Positions 20,823 to 31,319 of a stretch of DNA of 64,000 nucleotides are shown piece after piece. A model generated the notes under the pieces. That model searched no databases. It saw only the letters and a list, made by a program, of their open reading frames with translations, and was not told where the DNA came from. How positions within the stretch are numbered: position 1 is the stretch's first letter; each line of letters opens with the position of its first letter. The DNA comes from Paralithodes platypus. Lineage: Eukaryota; Arthropoda; Malacostraca; Decapoda; Lithodidae. Both the position numbers and the translations under genes were made by a program. The stretch covers positions 39,708,026 through 39,772,025 of the forward strand of contig CM064523.1 in NCBI GenBank assembly GCA_032716605.1, given 5' to 3'.

Positions 20823-21489
20823 GTAGGTGTACCGGTATGGGATAACTCCTACGCATAGTAGGTGTACCGGTATGGGATAACTCCTACGGATAGTAGGTGT
20901 ACCGGTATGGGATAACTCCTACGCATAGTAGGTGTACCGGTATGGGATAACTCCTACGGATAGTAGGTGTACCGGTATGGGATAACTCCTACGCATAGTA
21001 GGTGTACCGGTATGGGATAACTCCTACACATAGTAGGTGTACCGGTATGGGATAACTCCTACGCATAGTAGGTGTACCGGTATGGGATAACTCCTACGCA
21101 TAGTAGGTGTACCGGTATGGGATAACTCCTACGGATAGTAGGTGTACCGGTATGGGATAACTCCTACGCATAGTAGGTGTACCGGTATGGGATAACTCCT
21201 ACGCATAGTAGGTGTACCGGTATGGGATAACTCCTACGCATAGTAGGTGTACCGGGTTGGGATAACTCCTACGCATAGTAGGTGTACCGGTATGGGATAA
21301 CTCCTACGGATAGTAGGTGTACCGGTATGGGATAACTCCTACGCATAGTAGGTGTACCGGTATGGGATAACTCCTACGCATAGTAGGTGTACCGGTATGG
21401 GATAACTCCTACGCATAGTAGGTGTACCGGTATGGGATAACTCCTACGCATAGTAGGTGTACCGGTATGGGATAACTCCTACGCATAGT
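20823..21489. repeat. 35-bp minisatellite, 19 copies
   Basis: The unit contains GTAGGTGTACCGGTATGGG and ATAACTCCTACGCATA; GTAGG and CCTAC inside each unit can pair, so each repeat can form a small hairpin. Variants differ at one or two positions (CGCAT, CGGAT, CACAT). Several neighbouring units share the same variant order, suggesting duplication of blocks. Stops in each unit keep it non-coding. Confidence 0.95.
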
Positions 21490-21559
21490 TATGATGCTAA
21501 CTATGATGAACGATAATAAGATACCTCTTACCGGATATATATAAAGCCTACTATACACC

Positions 21560-21743
21560 CTAGTCACAAACATATCCTATCTCTGGAGTCCACATATATA
21601 TTTGTTCACTAATTACCTTACCTAAATAAACAAATAATGTATATACTGGAAAAGGGGAAACGGTGAACGGAAGAAAAACGATAATAGAAAAACAAAATAT
21701 GTACGGTTGTATATCCCTAAGATCTGGAGAGAAACCGAGTGAA

Positions 21744-21774
<31 letters not shown>

Positions 21775-22240
21775 CAGAGATAGCTAGAGAGAGAGAGAGT
21801 TCAATGATGGGAAGAGAGAGTCCGAGCGAAAGTGAGTGAGCAAGGGAGAGAGAAAGAGAGCACCCCGACACCGGATATACATTTTTCTACAAAAAGGGGG
21901 GTGGGAGGGGGGGAGGGGGAGGTGAACACAATTAAAAATAATTTTGCTTTTAATGATACAACCCTCGTCATTGGGTTCTCTGATTAAATATAATAAGATA
22001 TCTCTCACCGACACATCGAAAAACCCTATCTCTGGAGCCCAGATACTTATATTTTCACTAGTTACCTTACCTAAATAAACAAATATTGTATATACTGGAA
22101 AAGGAGAACGGAAGAAAAATGGTAATAGAAAAACAAAATATGTACGGCAGTATATCCCTAAGATCTAGAGGGCTGCGGCGCGTGTTGAGAGAGAGTGCGA
22201 GCAGGAGAGAGCAAGGGAAAGAGAGAGAGAGAGAGCACCC
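21560..22240. repeat. Direct duplication of a 200-bp block with GA-rich tail
   Basis: The block 21565-21730 (CCTATCTCTGGAG to ATATCCCTAAGATCT) recurs at 22025-22170 with about 90 percent identity by eye. Each copy is followed by a purine-rich GAGAGA tract (21741-21800 and 22185-22235). An open frame in the second copy merely reads through these repeats. Confidence 0.75.
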
Positions 22241-22267
22241 TAATCCTATATCCCATGGGTCAAAATT

Positions 22268-22301
22268 GCAATGTCTAGTTGCTGCGGCAACTAGACATTG
22301 C
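22268..22301. repeat. Perfect hairpin, 15-bp stem
   Basis: GCAATGTCTAGTTGC, a 4-base loop, then the exact reverse complement. A closely related hairpin occurs at 23026-23055, on the other side of the LINE fragment. Confidence 0.9.
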
Positions 22302-22313
22302 TTATATTTTGAA

Positions 22314-22407
22314 ATACCGTATGTTTACACACACAAATACCGTATGTTTACACACACAAATACCGTATGTTTACACACACAAATACCGTATGTTTACACA
22401 CACAAAT
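22314..22407. repeat. 23-bp minisatellite, 4 copies
   Basis: Four exact copies of a unit beginning AAATACCGTATG and ending in a CA run. Confidence 0.95.
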
Positions 22408-22465
22408 ATTGTTGAAATACCCCATGTCTGGACGCCCAAATATCATATGTCCAGATGACCACCCT

Positions 22466-22990
22466 AATCCTACATCCTTGTATTGAGTATTGTTCACATG
22501 TGTGGGGAGGTTCCTCTCACACCACTCTCCTAGACAAGGTTGAAAGGAAGGCCTTTCGTATCATTAACTCCCGTCCACTCACCAACTCTCTGCAATCTCT
22601 CTCTCTCCGCCGCAATGTTGCATCTCTCTCGCTATTCTATCGCTACTATAATAATCAGTGTTCCTCAGAGCTATCCCAGTGCATACCACCTCCTTTACGT
22701 AGGGCACGTGGTACCCGTCTTGCAACTCAATCTCACCCCTACTCTGTGCAACTCTCCAACCCAAGAGTGAAACGTTACTCTCAAACTTTCTTCTACTCAA
22801 CAGCTGAGCTCTGGAACTCTCTCACAGAATCAGTCTTTCCCGCTTCCTATGACTTAAATTGCTTCAAACTCCGTGTGTCCAGGCATTTTGGCTCGAACGT
22901 CCCTTAATTTTGGCCCTGTCACACTTTCAACAATGGGGGAGGCACTCGCTATAGGCAGTTATGCCTTTTGCCTCCCTCAATCACATAGAA
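22466..22990 (+). pseudogene. Jockey-like LINE, RT C-terminal fragment and 3' UTR
   Basis: The open frame (to stop at 22907) starts at HPCIEYCSHVWGGSSHTTLL, continues through DKVERKAFRIINSRPLTNSL, CSSELSQCIPPPLRRARGTR and NSLTESVFPASYDLNCF and ends with RHFGSNVP. It lines up with 3200-3640 and 32760-33189 and has the same 3' UTR with a terminal TCCCTCAATCACATAGA and A-rich end near 22995. There is no frameshift in this piece, unlike the 3.1-kb copy, but the RT catalytic region is absent because of 5' truncation. Only a remnant; no function is expected. Confidence 0.85.
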
Positions 22991-23025
22991 AAAAGAAACA
23001 AAACAATCCTGAGGCTAAAAATAGC

Positions 23026-23055
23026 AATATCTAGTTGCCTTGGCAACTAGATATT
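23026..23055. repeat. Perfect palindrome, 14-bp stem
   Basis: AATATCTAGTTGCC, two bases, then the exact reverse complement. It shares CTAGTTGC/GCAACTAG with the hairpin at 22268-22301. Confidence 0.9.
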
Positions 23056-23138
23056 AAATATACTACTGTGTTTGTCTGAAAGTAATATCTCAAAAAGTTA
23101 TGAAACGATGGTCTAGAAATTTGGAAGCCAGATAGGAT

Positions 23139-23402
23139 ATGCGCCAAGGAAGAAGTTATTCCATTTTGGAAGCGATCGGTAAAGCATATGCGGTCACTGG
23201 CGTAGGCGGCAGTATGCTCTCTCTCGAGTGCCCCTCTAGTTTTAGATGGAATTCCTTAGGAAGAATCCCTTCAATTGGTAATGTTACAGTAGGTGCTATC
23301 CTTCAAACAAAACTAACTTATAACATCAATATTCTGTGCACGGTATCCAAGGTTGCACAGAAGCTCGGAATTGCTAAAAAGGACGTGCAGTCCCGGTCAT
23401 GA
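23139..23402 (+). pseudogene. Possible retroelement RT tail fragment
   Basis: This 87-codon frame includes VTVGAILQTKLTYNINI then LCTVSKVAQKLGIAKK. The pattern LGVxLDxxLTYxxHI...AxQKLGxLRK is usual in the connection region of several LINE reverse transcriptases, so a small relic of another family is possible. No catalytic motif is present and the upstream half shows no similarity I recognise. It lies between the LINE fragment and the Penelope-like element. It may equally be a chance frame. Confidence 0.25.
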
Positions 23403-23533
23403 GTGTTGATTCATTATGAAGTATGGAACTGATTAAACGATCTTCAGAGATGCAAATATGTGATAATTCATTGATAGGAAGATTCAATTTAGCTCCATAC
23501 AGTTTTGTTAATATATATGTATCAACATTAAGG

Positions 23534-24434
23534 TTAAAATGTAAAACTTGCAAACTAAACAAACCAAAATTGGGACAAGGACAATATAAAGTCAAATTAA
23601 ATTATCAAAATCGCTATGTGGAAACAACGCTTACTAAAATGAAAATTATTAAATATAAGAACACAATCCACCACATAGGGTGTACATTACTACATGAGCA
23701 AGTTAATCTGTTTCCCAAGCAAACTAATCGCACATATAACAACGCACTATCGTCACGTTAAAGGAAGTAGTCAAGTTTGGGAAGTACGGGACGTTCTGGC
23801 AAATTTGATTAAACTCTGCATGAATAAAGAAACTACATGTTAAATGTCAAAATATTATTTAAAATCAAATTTGCAACATGACAAGACATTAACAATAGTA
23901 CAAAATACAAATATTGATAAGATATCTATACTATTACAAAATAATATAAAATACAGTACAGCACTCACTAACGATAGTGCTATCGGGTAGGTACCTGTAA
24001 GCATAGCATGCCTCAAGTGACCCCTATCAATAACTACCCTACAAATAACCTACATTTATAGCACAAATAAACTAAGGAAATCGCAAAAGTAAGCAATTGA
24101 TACTATCGACAATGAATACATATAATAATGACAAATAATTGCAAAATATGAAGTAACAACAGATTTAAACAAAGAGTACTCTTTTAACAAGAACAATACA
24201 TTTAAAAAATATCATCAATATTAATATTAATAATAGAAAAAGAAAAAGAAAAAGATAAACAATAAATACAGACAAAAAACAATATATACAGACAAAAAGT
24301 AAGCAGAGGTTATACAAGAAACTTCAAGTTAAAAATGCTTGATTAAAATTATTGATGCCAAATTTTAGAATACAGTCACAATAATTGACCCTAAAAAGAT
24401 TAAATTTATGGAACAATTTACTTGCCTCAAAACC
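23534..24434 (-). repeat. Pseudo-LTR copy A (3' end of the Penelope-like element)
   Basis: About 900 bp almost identical to 28275-29157 in the same orientation. The right limit falls inside the RT C-terminal codons, at the GCCTCAAAACC shared by both copies. Copy A has one extra block (near 24268-24290) duplicating ACAGACAAAAA. Confidence 0.9.
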
Positions 24435-25513
24435 TCTGTCCACTAAGAGTCTGTATAGTAACCTAGCTCTAGCCCAAAAGTCATCTACTTTAGTGCAGAT
24501 TTTACAAAATCTTATTAACTGGGAATAAAAACAATGATAAGTTATTTTACTATCGATATTACTACTAGGGAAAGGAAAGTTTATTACGTTAAAATTAAAA
24601 TCATCAACTTTGTGATATACTTTAAGTATGCACTGTTCATTAACAATCTCTATATTTATATCAAGAAAAATTTCAACTTTATAATTTACGTTACATTGTG
24701 TGAGGGGAATAGAATTAGGGTAAATAAGTTTAGCAACTTGATTAAAATGTAACAAATTGCAAACGAGAATATCATCAATATATCTACTATTATTACTTAA
24801 CAATTTAGCAAGTGCTAATTTTTCTGGGATTTTATTTTTCTTGCTACTGTCAACTAAGTCTTTTATATATTTAAATTCTAAAGCAAGCAAGAATAAGTCT
24901 GCAATTAAAGGGCTAGCATTTCCACCCATAGGAATTCCTAATATTTGTTTGAAAATGTAAGGCCCGAATCTAACATAAGTATTGAAAAGGTGGAATTTAA
25001 GGGCATCTTTAAGTTTAGTTATATCAAAATATACAGAACTAGTGGGAGTAGAGCTAAGTGATGCATTATTAAAATATGTATAAACATTTATGAAATAATT
25101 ACCATTCCCAACGAACCTGTCAAAGTGCAAATCTATAATAAAGCAAAGCTCTGAATATACTAAATCTAAAGGCAAATTGGTATACAAAGTTGAAAAGTCG
25201 AAGCTATGTACCGAGGTAACTTTCGGCATGGTATTTATTTTATCAATAACTTCTAACGAATTGTCAACACTCCAATAATAGTTAATGCCAGTTCTTCTCA
25301 TGATGGTATTACAATATCTTTTATGAGTACTTTTAATGTATTTTAAGCAATTTACGACTTGTTCTGATAGAGTTTTAGTGGTAGCAAATTTTGCTCCGGC
25401 AATAAAGCGATATTTAAAAGGTCTTTTATGAAATTTAGGTAACATGTATAATTTTGCAATGCACTTGTTCTTATCAGAAAGTTTAATATCAAATGTTATA
25501 TTTTCTTGGTATG
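24324..25513 (-). CDS. Reverse transcriptase domain of the Naiad-type Penelope-like element
   Basis: An open frame of 373 codons from the Met at 25445, extending upstream in frame to about 25513 (TYQENITFDIKLSDKNKCIA). Blocks in order: MLPKFHKRPFKYRFIAG, LSEQVVNCLKYI, SVDNSLEVID, SFDFSTLYTNLPLDLV (palm motif A, with Asp), GIPMGGNASPLIADLFL (motif B region), RYIDDILV at 24766-24790 (motif C with both Asp) and a C-terminal region rich in Phe/Cys ending NQAFLT. The catalytic residues are intact and there is no internal stop, so this part looks much younger than the other retroelements in the window. The RT copies element RNA into DNA at the break made by the linked endonuclease. It is separated from that endonuclease by a MITE at 25526-26005. 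Confidence 0.85.
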
Positions 25514-25525
25514 TTCATCGATTAA

Positions 25526-26005
25526 CCCCTAACTGTCGGCGAGCAACATAAGTCGAGTTAAATAAAGCTGGACTATGTGGCGGCGCTCGACATAGGTCGA
25601 GTGGCAATTTCAGCACGTAATGTTGCTGAGAGAGAGAGACAAGTGGTGGCAGGAGAGTAGCGAGCATATGACTGCTCCAGACCACCGCGGCGAACCTACT
25701 GACACGAATCCCACCTCCCTCCTCCCTCTCTCACTCGCTATATACGGAATTGTATGGGGAAAGTGCCTAATTACATGCTTTTTGCACTCGCGTTGCACGG
25801 TTATTGCAAGAAAACTAGCCATCATAAAAGGATCGTTATGGTGTCATTCGAAAGCTCTGTTTATGCCCTTTCAGGGATAGATACTTGTTTTACGTTCTGG
25901 GTCTTATTTAGGCATGAAAATGATCACGTAAACAGCCCTATTTTGGCTAAAAACACCCCGCTGGGCGGTACATATAAATAAACCGCATAGGCCGCTCTTA
26001 AGGTG
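25526..26005. mobile_element. TTAA-flanked MITE (480 bp) between endonuclease and RT
   Basis: TTAA occurs at 25522-25525 and 26006-26009; the ends match imperfectly in inverse orientation (CCCCTAACTGTCGGC against CACCTTAAGAGCGGC). The body is homologous to 10966-11427 in inverse orientation. Deleting it rejoins the retroelement reading from NLNID to the TYQENITF segment. Confidence 0.8.
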
Positions 26006-26009
26006 TTAA

Positions 26010-27497
26010 GTTATCAATATTCAGATTATTTTGAATTTCATAAACAGAATTACCGCAAATATTTTTACGTAATATGTTACCTTTAATGCCTAATTCTTTT
26101 TTCATGTTTTCAAGATAAAATTTCCTAACATGTGAAGCTATAATTATTGCTGGCTTTATCTACTGTAGTGATTACAAAATGTTTATGTAAATTTATTAAA
26201 TCAGTTTTAAGCTTATTATAATTATAGTCAATAAAATCTGAAAGATTATATTCATTTTTAAGCGAGAAAAATTTATTTCGAATTAACTTAATTAATAATT
26301 TAGACCATGCTTCTAGTTCTCTCGCATCATCGCAGCACACAATTTTTAACAATTTATCTTTTAATTTATTGACTGAAAAAACAATATCTTTTAAAATTAT
26401 GTCCCATGTTACTTTATTACTCCCTATTCTAAATTTAAACCCTTTACGACATAGCTCCGCTAATTTGTTGTTTTCAAAATGTTTAACTAGTTCTACATCA
26501 CCTGTTAATATGTGACATATCGGACTATAAATGAACTTTGCTAGTGCATCACGTCTGCTAGCTGGCATATCCATGACTCTTTCACACACGCATTTATTAT
26601 TATTGAAAATATCATTATCTGAAAGATTTCCTAAAACTTTATTATAATTACAAATAATAGACCCAACAGGTCGTTCATATGAATACACTATTAATGGTTT
26701 GAAATCTGTACAACCATCTGGTAACATGGACTTAACTTTCTTTGAATTAGTAAGACTGTTAACATTAATTTTGTCTAAAATTTTAGAGGAATAATTTAAA
26801 GTGGACATGACTTTATCTTTAATACGGTTATCTTTGGATTTCTTAGAATTAGCTCTAATATATCCCATAAAAGCAAAGACTATATTCCTAAATTTATTTG
26901 TGAAATTATGTTTATTGTTTAGAATATTTTCTATAATAGGAGCAAAACTTTTCTTTTGTAGGCCTTTCAATGAATCTTTTAATTTTTTAATTCCGAAATT
27001 TCGATATAATGAATATAAATTATTAAAAATAATTTTAATATCAGACCTGTTTTTCTTTGTATTAAAAGTATTTAGTCTTCTATTACCGTGTCTACCAGGT
27101 CTTCTGTTTAAAACAGGGAAGTTAAAATATGGGTTATTTAAATAGTTTTTTAATAAATCTTTATACAAAATGTTGCCTACATTTTTTATTTGATTGTTAA
27201 GTCCAAATGGATAGATGGTCATTAATTTTCCAATCCAATAATTTTCTCTATCTAAAACATTTTGATTACTCTGAACAATTTCTGTAATTTTGTATTTACA
27301 ATCAAATTTAGTACAATCTGTGTTAAAATGCTTATATAGAAGAATCTTGGAGTCGATGCCGTTCTTAATTCCTGATCTATGCCCGTAGGCTCTTTCGCTT
27401 AAACATTGCTCCGTCTTTCCAACATATTGTATACCACATTTATCACAGGTTATTAAATAGATAACATTCTTTACTTTACATGGAGATGTTACATTAA
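26010..27497 (-). CDS. GIY-YIG endonuclease and linker region of the Naiad-type element
   Basis: The frame from about 27495 to 26125 starts VNVTSPCKVKNVIYLITCDK; CGIQYVGKTEQCL and ERAYGHRSG complete a GIY-YIG-type endonuclease with the paired strands, the catalytic Arg in the helix and the His. A long Lys/Asn-rich linker follows with KSMLPDGCTDFKPLIVYSYE and a CVCERVMDMPASRRDALAKF stretch, then HFVITTVDKASNNYSFTC, the sequence normally leading into the RT. A one-base frameshift at about 26125 gives an early stop; the next frame continues (VRKFYLENMKKELGIKGNI) to the MITE. The first sixteen residues of the annotated open frame (up to 27549) are MITE sequence, not element sequence. The endonuclease would nick the target DNA. 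Confidence 0.8.
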
Positions 27498-27935
27498 CCC
27501 GTACAGCCCCAGCGACGCGCCTGACGCGTCGGCGATGTATGTAACGCACAGCCCCAGAGACGCGCCTGGCGCGTCACCCTAATTGCGCCGACCGTAACCT
27601 CAGGTGTAGCCACTCAAGAGGGCTCAGATTTGTATGGGAACTGTGTATGTATCCCACGCAACCGTGCCGATGATTGAAAACTCTGAAAGTCCACGTGCGT
27701 GCGCGCGAGCGCGCAATAACCTGTTTTTTTGGGATAATTGCCTTCAATTTTTTACTCTTGTAAAATCCGTTTTCGGGGGCTCTGTAGGACCATTTTTTAA
27801 GCTTTTTGAGCGTTTTTTCGTGGTTTTTCCTTCATTCCTAACCCATTCGCTATTGTTTCTGGAATAAAACCATTTTTTGAAAACCAGCCGGGTTCTGGTG
27901 CGCAAACATTACAAAACTAGCCGGGGCTCCACGGG
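27498..27935. mobile_element. TTAA-flanked MITE (438 bp) in the endonuclease N-terminus
   Basis: TTAA at 27494-27497 and 27936-27939 is an exact duplication. The ends CCCGTACAGCCCC and CCCGTGGAGCCCC are inverted copies. The interior contains a duplicated GACGCGCCTG(A/G)CGCGTC palindrome (27512-27530 and 27556-27574) and a GCGCGCGAGCGCGC tract. No coding region. Confidence 0.85.
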
Positions 27936-27939
27936 TTAA

Positions 27940-28130
27940 CAGAAGAATTTAAAAACAAAAATTTTGTATTGGTAATGTACTTTAAAAAAATGTTTGATGT
28001 TCAAAATCAAATTCATTCACACAGAGTTTACATTTACAGTTATCATCGAAAAGACGCCGGTTATTTTCATTTGTAATGTTCATTTTTAAGTTTTTGTAAT
28101 TTTGTCGGGTGCGAGGGTACAGAGAATTAT
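27940..28130 (-). pseudogene. N-terminal cysteine-rich segment of the Naiad-type protein
   Basis: On the minus strand, upstream of the MITE, the reading gives LKNEHYK..., then RRLFDDNCKCKLCVNEFDF and EHQTFF. The C-x-C-x-x-C cluster directly before the GIY-YIG domain fits the short zinc-finger-like motif known at this place in Naiad-type elements. A frameshift lies between EHQTFF and the MITE-interrupted VNVTSP start. Too short to establish alone; its position supports it. Confidence 0.5.
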
Positions 28131-28274
28131 TCTAACACATAGTCCGTGGCCGGTCCTGGTTCGTCAACGAGTACAAGTAAAGGAAGGGACAGTACATGGG
28201 GAACACGTCGTATACTAATGTTGCCACTAGTACAGACCGGCCTCACATCTATACTGCCCCTGAACCTATATAAA

Positions 28275-29157
28275 TTAAAATGTAAAACTTGCAAACTAAA
28301 CAAACCAAAATTGGGACAAGGACAATATAAAGTCAAATTAAATTATCAAAATCGCTATGTGGAAACAACGCTTACTAAAATGAAAATTATTAAATAAAAG
28401 AACACAATCCACCACATAGGGTGTACATTACTACATGAGCAAGTTAATCTGTTTCCCAAGCAAACTAATCGCACATATAACAACGCACTATCGTCACTGT
28501 AAAGGAAGTAGTCAAGTTTGGGAAGTTCGGGACGTTCTGGCAAATTTGACTAAACTCTGCATGAATAAAGAAACTACATGTTAAATGTCAAAATATTATT
28601 TAAAATCAAATTTGCAACATGACAAGACATTAACAATAGTACAAAATACAAATATTGATAATATCTATACTATTACAAAATAATATATAAAATACAGTAC
28701 AGCACTCACTAACGATAGTGCTATCGGGTAGGTACCTGTAAGCATAGCATGCCTCAAGTGACCCCTATCAATAACTACCCTACAAATAACCTACATTTAT
28801 AGCACAAATAAACTAAGGAAATCGCAAAAGTAAGCAATTGATACTATCGACAATGAATACATATAATATAAAGACAAATAATTGCAAAATATGAAGTAAC
28901 AACAGATTTAAACAAAGAGTACTCTTTTAACAAGAACAATAAATTTAAAAAATATCATCAATATTAATATTAATAATAGAAAAAGAAAAAGAAAAAGATA
29001 CACAATAAATACAGACAAAAAGTAAGCAGAGGTTATACAAGAAACTTCAAGTTAAAAATGCTTGATTAAAATTATTGATGTCAAATTTTAGAATACAGTC
29101 ACAATAATTGACCCTAAAAAGATTACATTTATGGAACAATTTACTTGCCTCAAAACC
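28275..29157 (-). repeat. Pseudo-LTR copy B (upstream partial copy)
   Basis: The same sequence as 23534-24434, breaking off inside the RT codons at 29157. The junction to the full copy (28131-28274) has unrelated sequence, perhaps the element's 5' UTR. Confidence 0.85.
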
Positions 29158-29599
29158 GATTCAGCGATTGTGAAAGGTTTTCAGTGATTCGGCAAATTCA
29201 TCTGCTTGTGGGCTAAAGCGTGTGATGTCAGGATTGACTGCAGTTTGAGTTCTGGCTGAGGCAAAAGCCTTTATTTATTCATATAACTCGAGCATATTTG
29301 TGAGATGTTCTACATATAAATGATACCTATATGCTTGCCAGGAGGAGAATTTAATTACATCATTTTGTCACAAATTGGGTTTTTCGTTATGTGACAGAGA
29401 AGGCTTTTCCCTAATTGACAAGAAAGACTCACTAATGCATAGCTGTGTGTCCGTAGGGTGCAAGGCAAGGACTGATAATGACTCAACTTTAATGGGATAG
29501 TCTGATTCCAGAGCATGTTGCCGAATCGTACTGAATGAAGCATTGGATAGCGAATTATTGGTTCTAATACATCCTCCATCTCTCTTTCCACTGACCAAC
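29158..29599. other. No recognised gene
   Basis: Two overlapping minus-strand frames (29355-29598) show no motif I can place. The segment joins the truncated Penelope-like copy to the LINE. Confidence 0.4.
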
Positions 29600-29610
29600 C
29601 TGGTGAAAAA

Positions 29611-30087
29611 GCCTACATCTTTTCAATCCTAAATGACCTAGAGCAGTTAGTCCAGCATCTCATCCATATCCGGGATCGCTTCGGAGAACGGACAAAATTT
29701 CTGTATTTATTTCTAACCTCTAACCCTTCCGCTTATACTGTAAATCTGTTCTCTCTTTTGGGCTCCTCCGACCATAAACTTATCTCTATCACCTGTCCTA
29801 TCTCTCCGGTACGGCCACCAAATCCTCCCAGCCGGCAGCACTTGTGGCACTTTGGTGCTGCCGACTGGGAGTCTCTCCGGCAGTACTTCTTTAATTTCCA
29901 ATGGAATGACTTCTGCTTCCATGGCCGGGGACCCCCAGAGAGTGCTGAACGCATTACTGAGGTAATCCTCTCAGGAATGGAAGCTTACATTCCATTTTCT
30001 TTCTCTCAGTCTAATGCAAAAAAGTCTTGGTTTACTCACACTTGCTCTACTGCTGTCTGCAATAAGGAGGAAGCATTCAAACGGTAA
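29611..30087 (+). pseudogene. Jockey-like LINE endonuclease C-terminus and linker
   Basis: The translation shows [34 protein letters not shown], then SLLGSSDHKLISITCPI, which is the SDH block of apurinic-type (EEP) endonucleases that ends the nuclease domain. Then comes a Trp-rich linker (LWHFGAADWESLRQYF, FNFQWNDF) and ITEVILSGMEAYIPFSF, usual between EN and RT in this family. The N-terminal endonuclease half is missing. One in-frame stop lies at the end of EEAFKR. A second piece with the same block is at 54545-54770 on the minus strand. Confidence 0.75.
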
Positions 30088-30107
30088 CATACATCGCCTT
30101 CAAACTC

Positions 30108-30219
30108 TTAAAAGATGTTACCTTTCATCAAAGAGCTAGGTCAAATTTTTTATTTTTAGAATTTATTGTAAATGTATTTCTATGGACCAAATAAAAAATT
30201 ATCATTATCATTATCATTA
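30108..30219 (+). mobile_element. Short retroposed insertion with (ATTATC)n tail
   Basis: An insertion of 112 bp with the exact 8-bp duplication TCAAACTC at 30100-30107 and 30220-30227. It ends in four ATTATC/TTATCA units after GACCAAATAAAA, the look of a severely truncated LINE or SINE 3' end. Confidence 0.8.
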
Positions 30220-30227
30220 TCAAACTC

Positions 30228-31315
30228 AAGCATCTCATACTTCCTATGTTTCTGCCCGGAATCAAGCCATATCTGCTCTTCGACTTGCAACACATTCTTT
30301 CATCAATAATAAATGCACTGATCTATCCAACTCTAGCTCTTCCCATTCCATCTAGCCAAAAACCTCTCCAACAACTTCTCCTCTTCGTCTTTCCCTCTTC
30401 TTTTCCACTCTGACGGCACTACCGTCACTTCTTCTTCTTACTAAGCTGAATTTTTCACTAACACTTTCGCTAGAAACTCCATCTTAGATGATTCCGGTGC
30501 TATCCCTCCCTCTCCACTCCCCTCTCTCCTACTTATGCCTAAGATCATAATCTCTTCCAAATATGCATTTTCCACCCTCTCTAAGCTTCATGCTAAGAAG
30601 GCGTACGGACCGGACAGTGTTCCTCCTATTGTAATAAAAAACTGTGCTTCCGTGCTGACTCCCTGCTTAGGCAAACTCTTCCGTCTATGTCTCTCCTCTA
30701 TCGTCTTTCCTTCTTGCTGGAAGTTTGCTATCATTCAACCTGTCCCAAAGAAGGGTGACCACTCTCAACCCTCCAACTATCGTCCAAGTGCTCTCATTTC
30801 TTGCATCTCTAAAGTTTTTGAAACTATTCTTGCCTCAAAATTTCTTAAGCAGTTATCTTCCCATAACCTACTCTCAGATGGCTTCCTTAAGGGCCGCTCT
30901 ACTAATAATCTTCTTTCTTATCTTACTAACTCTTGGTCATCTTCAATTCGGGACTTTGGGTAGACTTTTTCTGTTGCGCTAGACATATTGAAGGCCTACG
31001 ATAGAGTCTGGCACAAATCCCTCAATTCCAGACTACTCTCCTTCGGTTTCTATCCCTCCATCTGTGCCTTTCCCTTCCGGCCGTTCCATAGCTGCGTTTG
31101 TCGACGGCCACCTTTCACTTCCTCAACCTATCAACTCCAGTGTTCCTCAGGGTTCTGTCCTCTCTCCAATTCTATGCCTACTATTCATTAACGACCTACT
31201 CAATTGTACCTCCATCCCCATTCACTTATATGATGACGACTCAACATTACACTATTCGACTAGCCTTCCACGAATTCACTCACAGCAGGAACTCCAAAAC
31301 TCACGTAAGGTGGCC
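30228..31315 (+). pseudogene. Jockey-like LINE reverse transcriptase
   Basis: Readable blocks are AKKAYGPDSVPPIVIKNC (RT motif 0/1), FAIIQPVPKKGDHSQPSNYR, SKVFETILASKFL, a gap where the QYGF codons should be (LLSDGFLKGRST), SVALDILKAYDRVWHKSL (palm Asp), then, in another frame, GRSIAAFVDGHLSL, NSSVPQGSVLSPILCLLFIN and the box YDDD at 31229-31240, in place of YADD. The Gly-Glu before TFSVALD is a TAG stop at 30961-30963, and a deletion after PSICAF shifts the frame. The domain stops at the TTCA (31316-31319) where MITEs are inserted, and continues at 32435. Confidence 0.8.
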
Positions 31316-31319
31316 TTCA

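Larger units (their letters stand above)
23534..29157 (-). mobile_element. Naiad-type Penelope-like retroelement with pseudo-LTR arrangement
   Basis: On the minus strand this is: a partial upstream copy consisting only of the 3' end (29157-28275), then a nearly full copy with a cysteine-rich N-terminus, a GIY-YIG endonuclease domain, a reverse transcriptase and the same 3' end (24434-23534). The endonuclease before the RT is the permuted order known for Naiad and Chlamys clades; most Penelope elements have it after the RT. The head-to-tail partial copy is the usual pseudo-LTR arrangement of these elements. Two TTAA-flanked MITEs (25526-26005, 27498-27935) interrupt it. I found no clear hammerhead ribozyme core. 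Confidence 0.8.

Noticed and set aside
20823..21489. Possible CRISPR-like array
   Set aside because: The repeats are adjacent without unique spacers and the surroundings are eukaryotic retroelements; it is a minisatellite.
22579..22800. Minus-strand ORF of 73 codons recurring in three places (3309-3530, 22579-22800, 32860-33126)
   Set aside because: It is the antisense shadow of the conserved LINE C-terminal region; its recurrence reflects the sense coding sequence.
26125..27549. Start of the endonuclease ORF at 27549
   Set aside because: Codons 27498-27549 belong to an inserted MITE; the element's own sequence begins at about 27495.
23534..28400. Hammerhead ribozyme in the Penelope-like pseudo-LTR
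   Set aside because: No CTGANGA core with a matching GAAA partner was found by eye on either strand; a covariance search would be needed.
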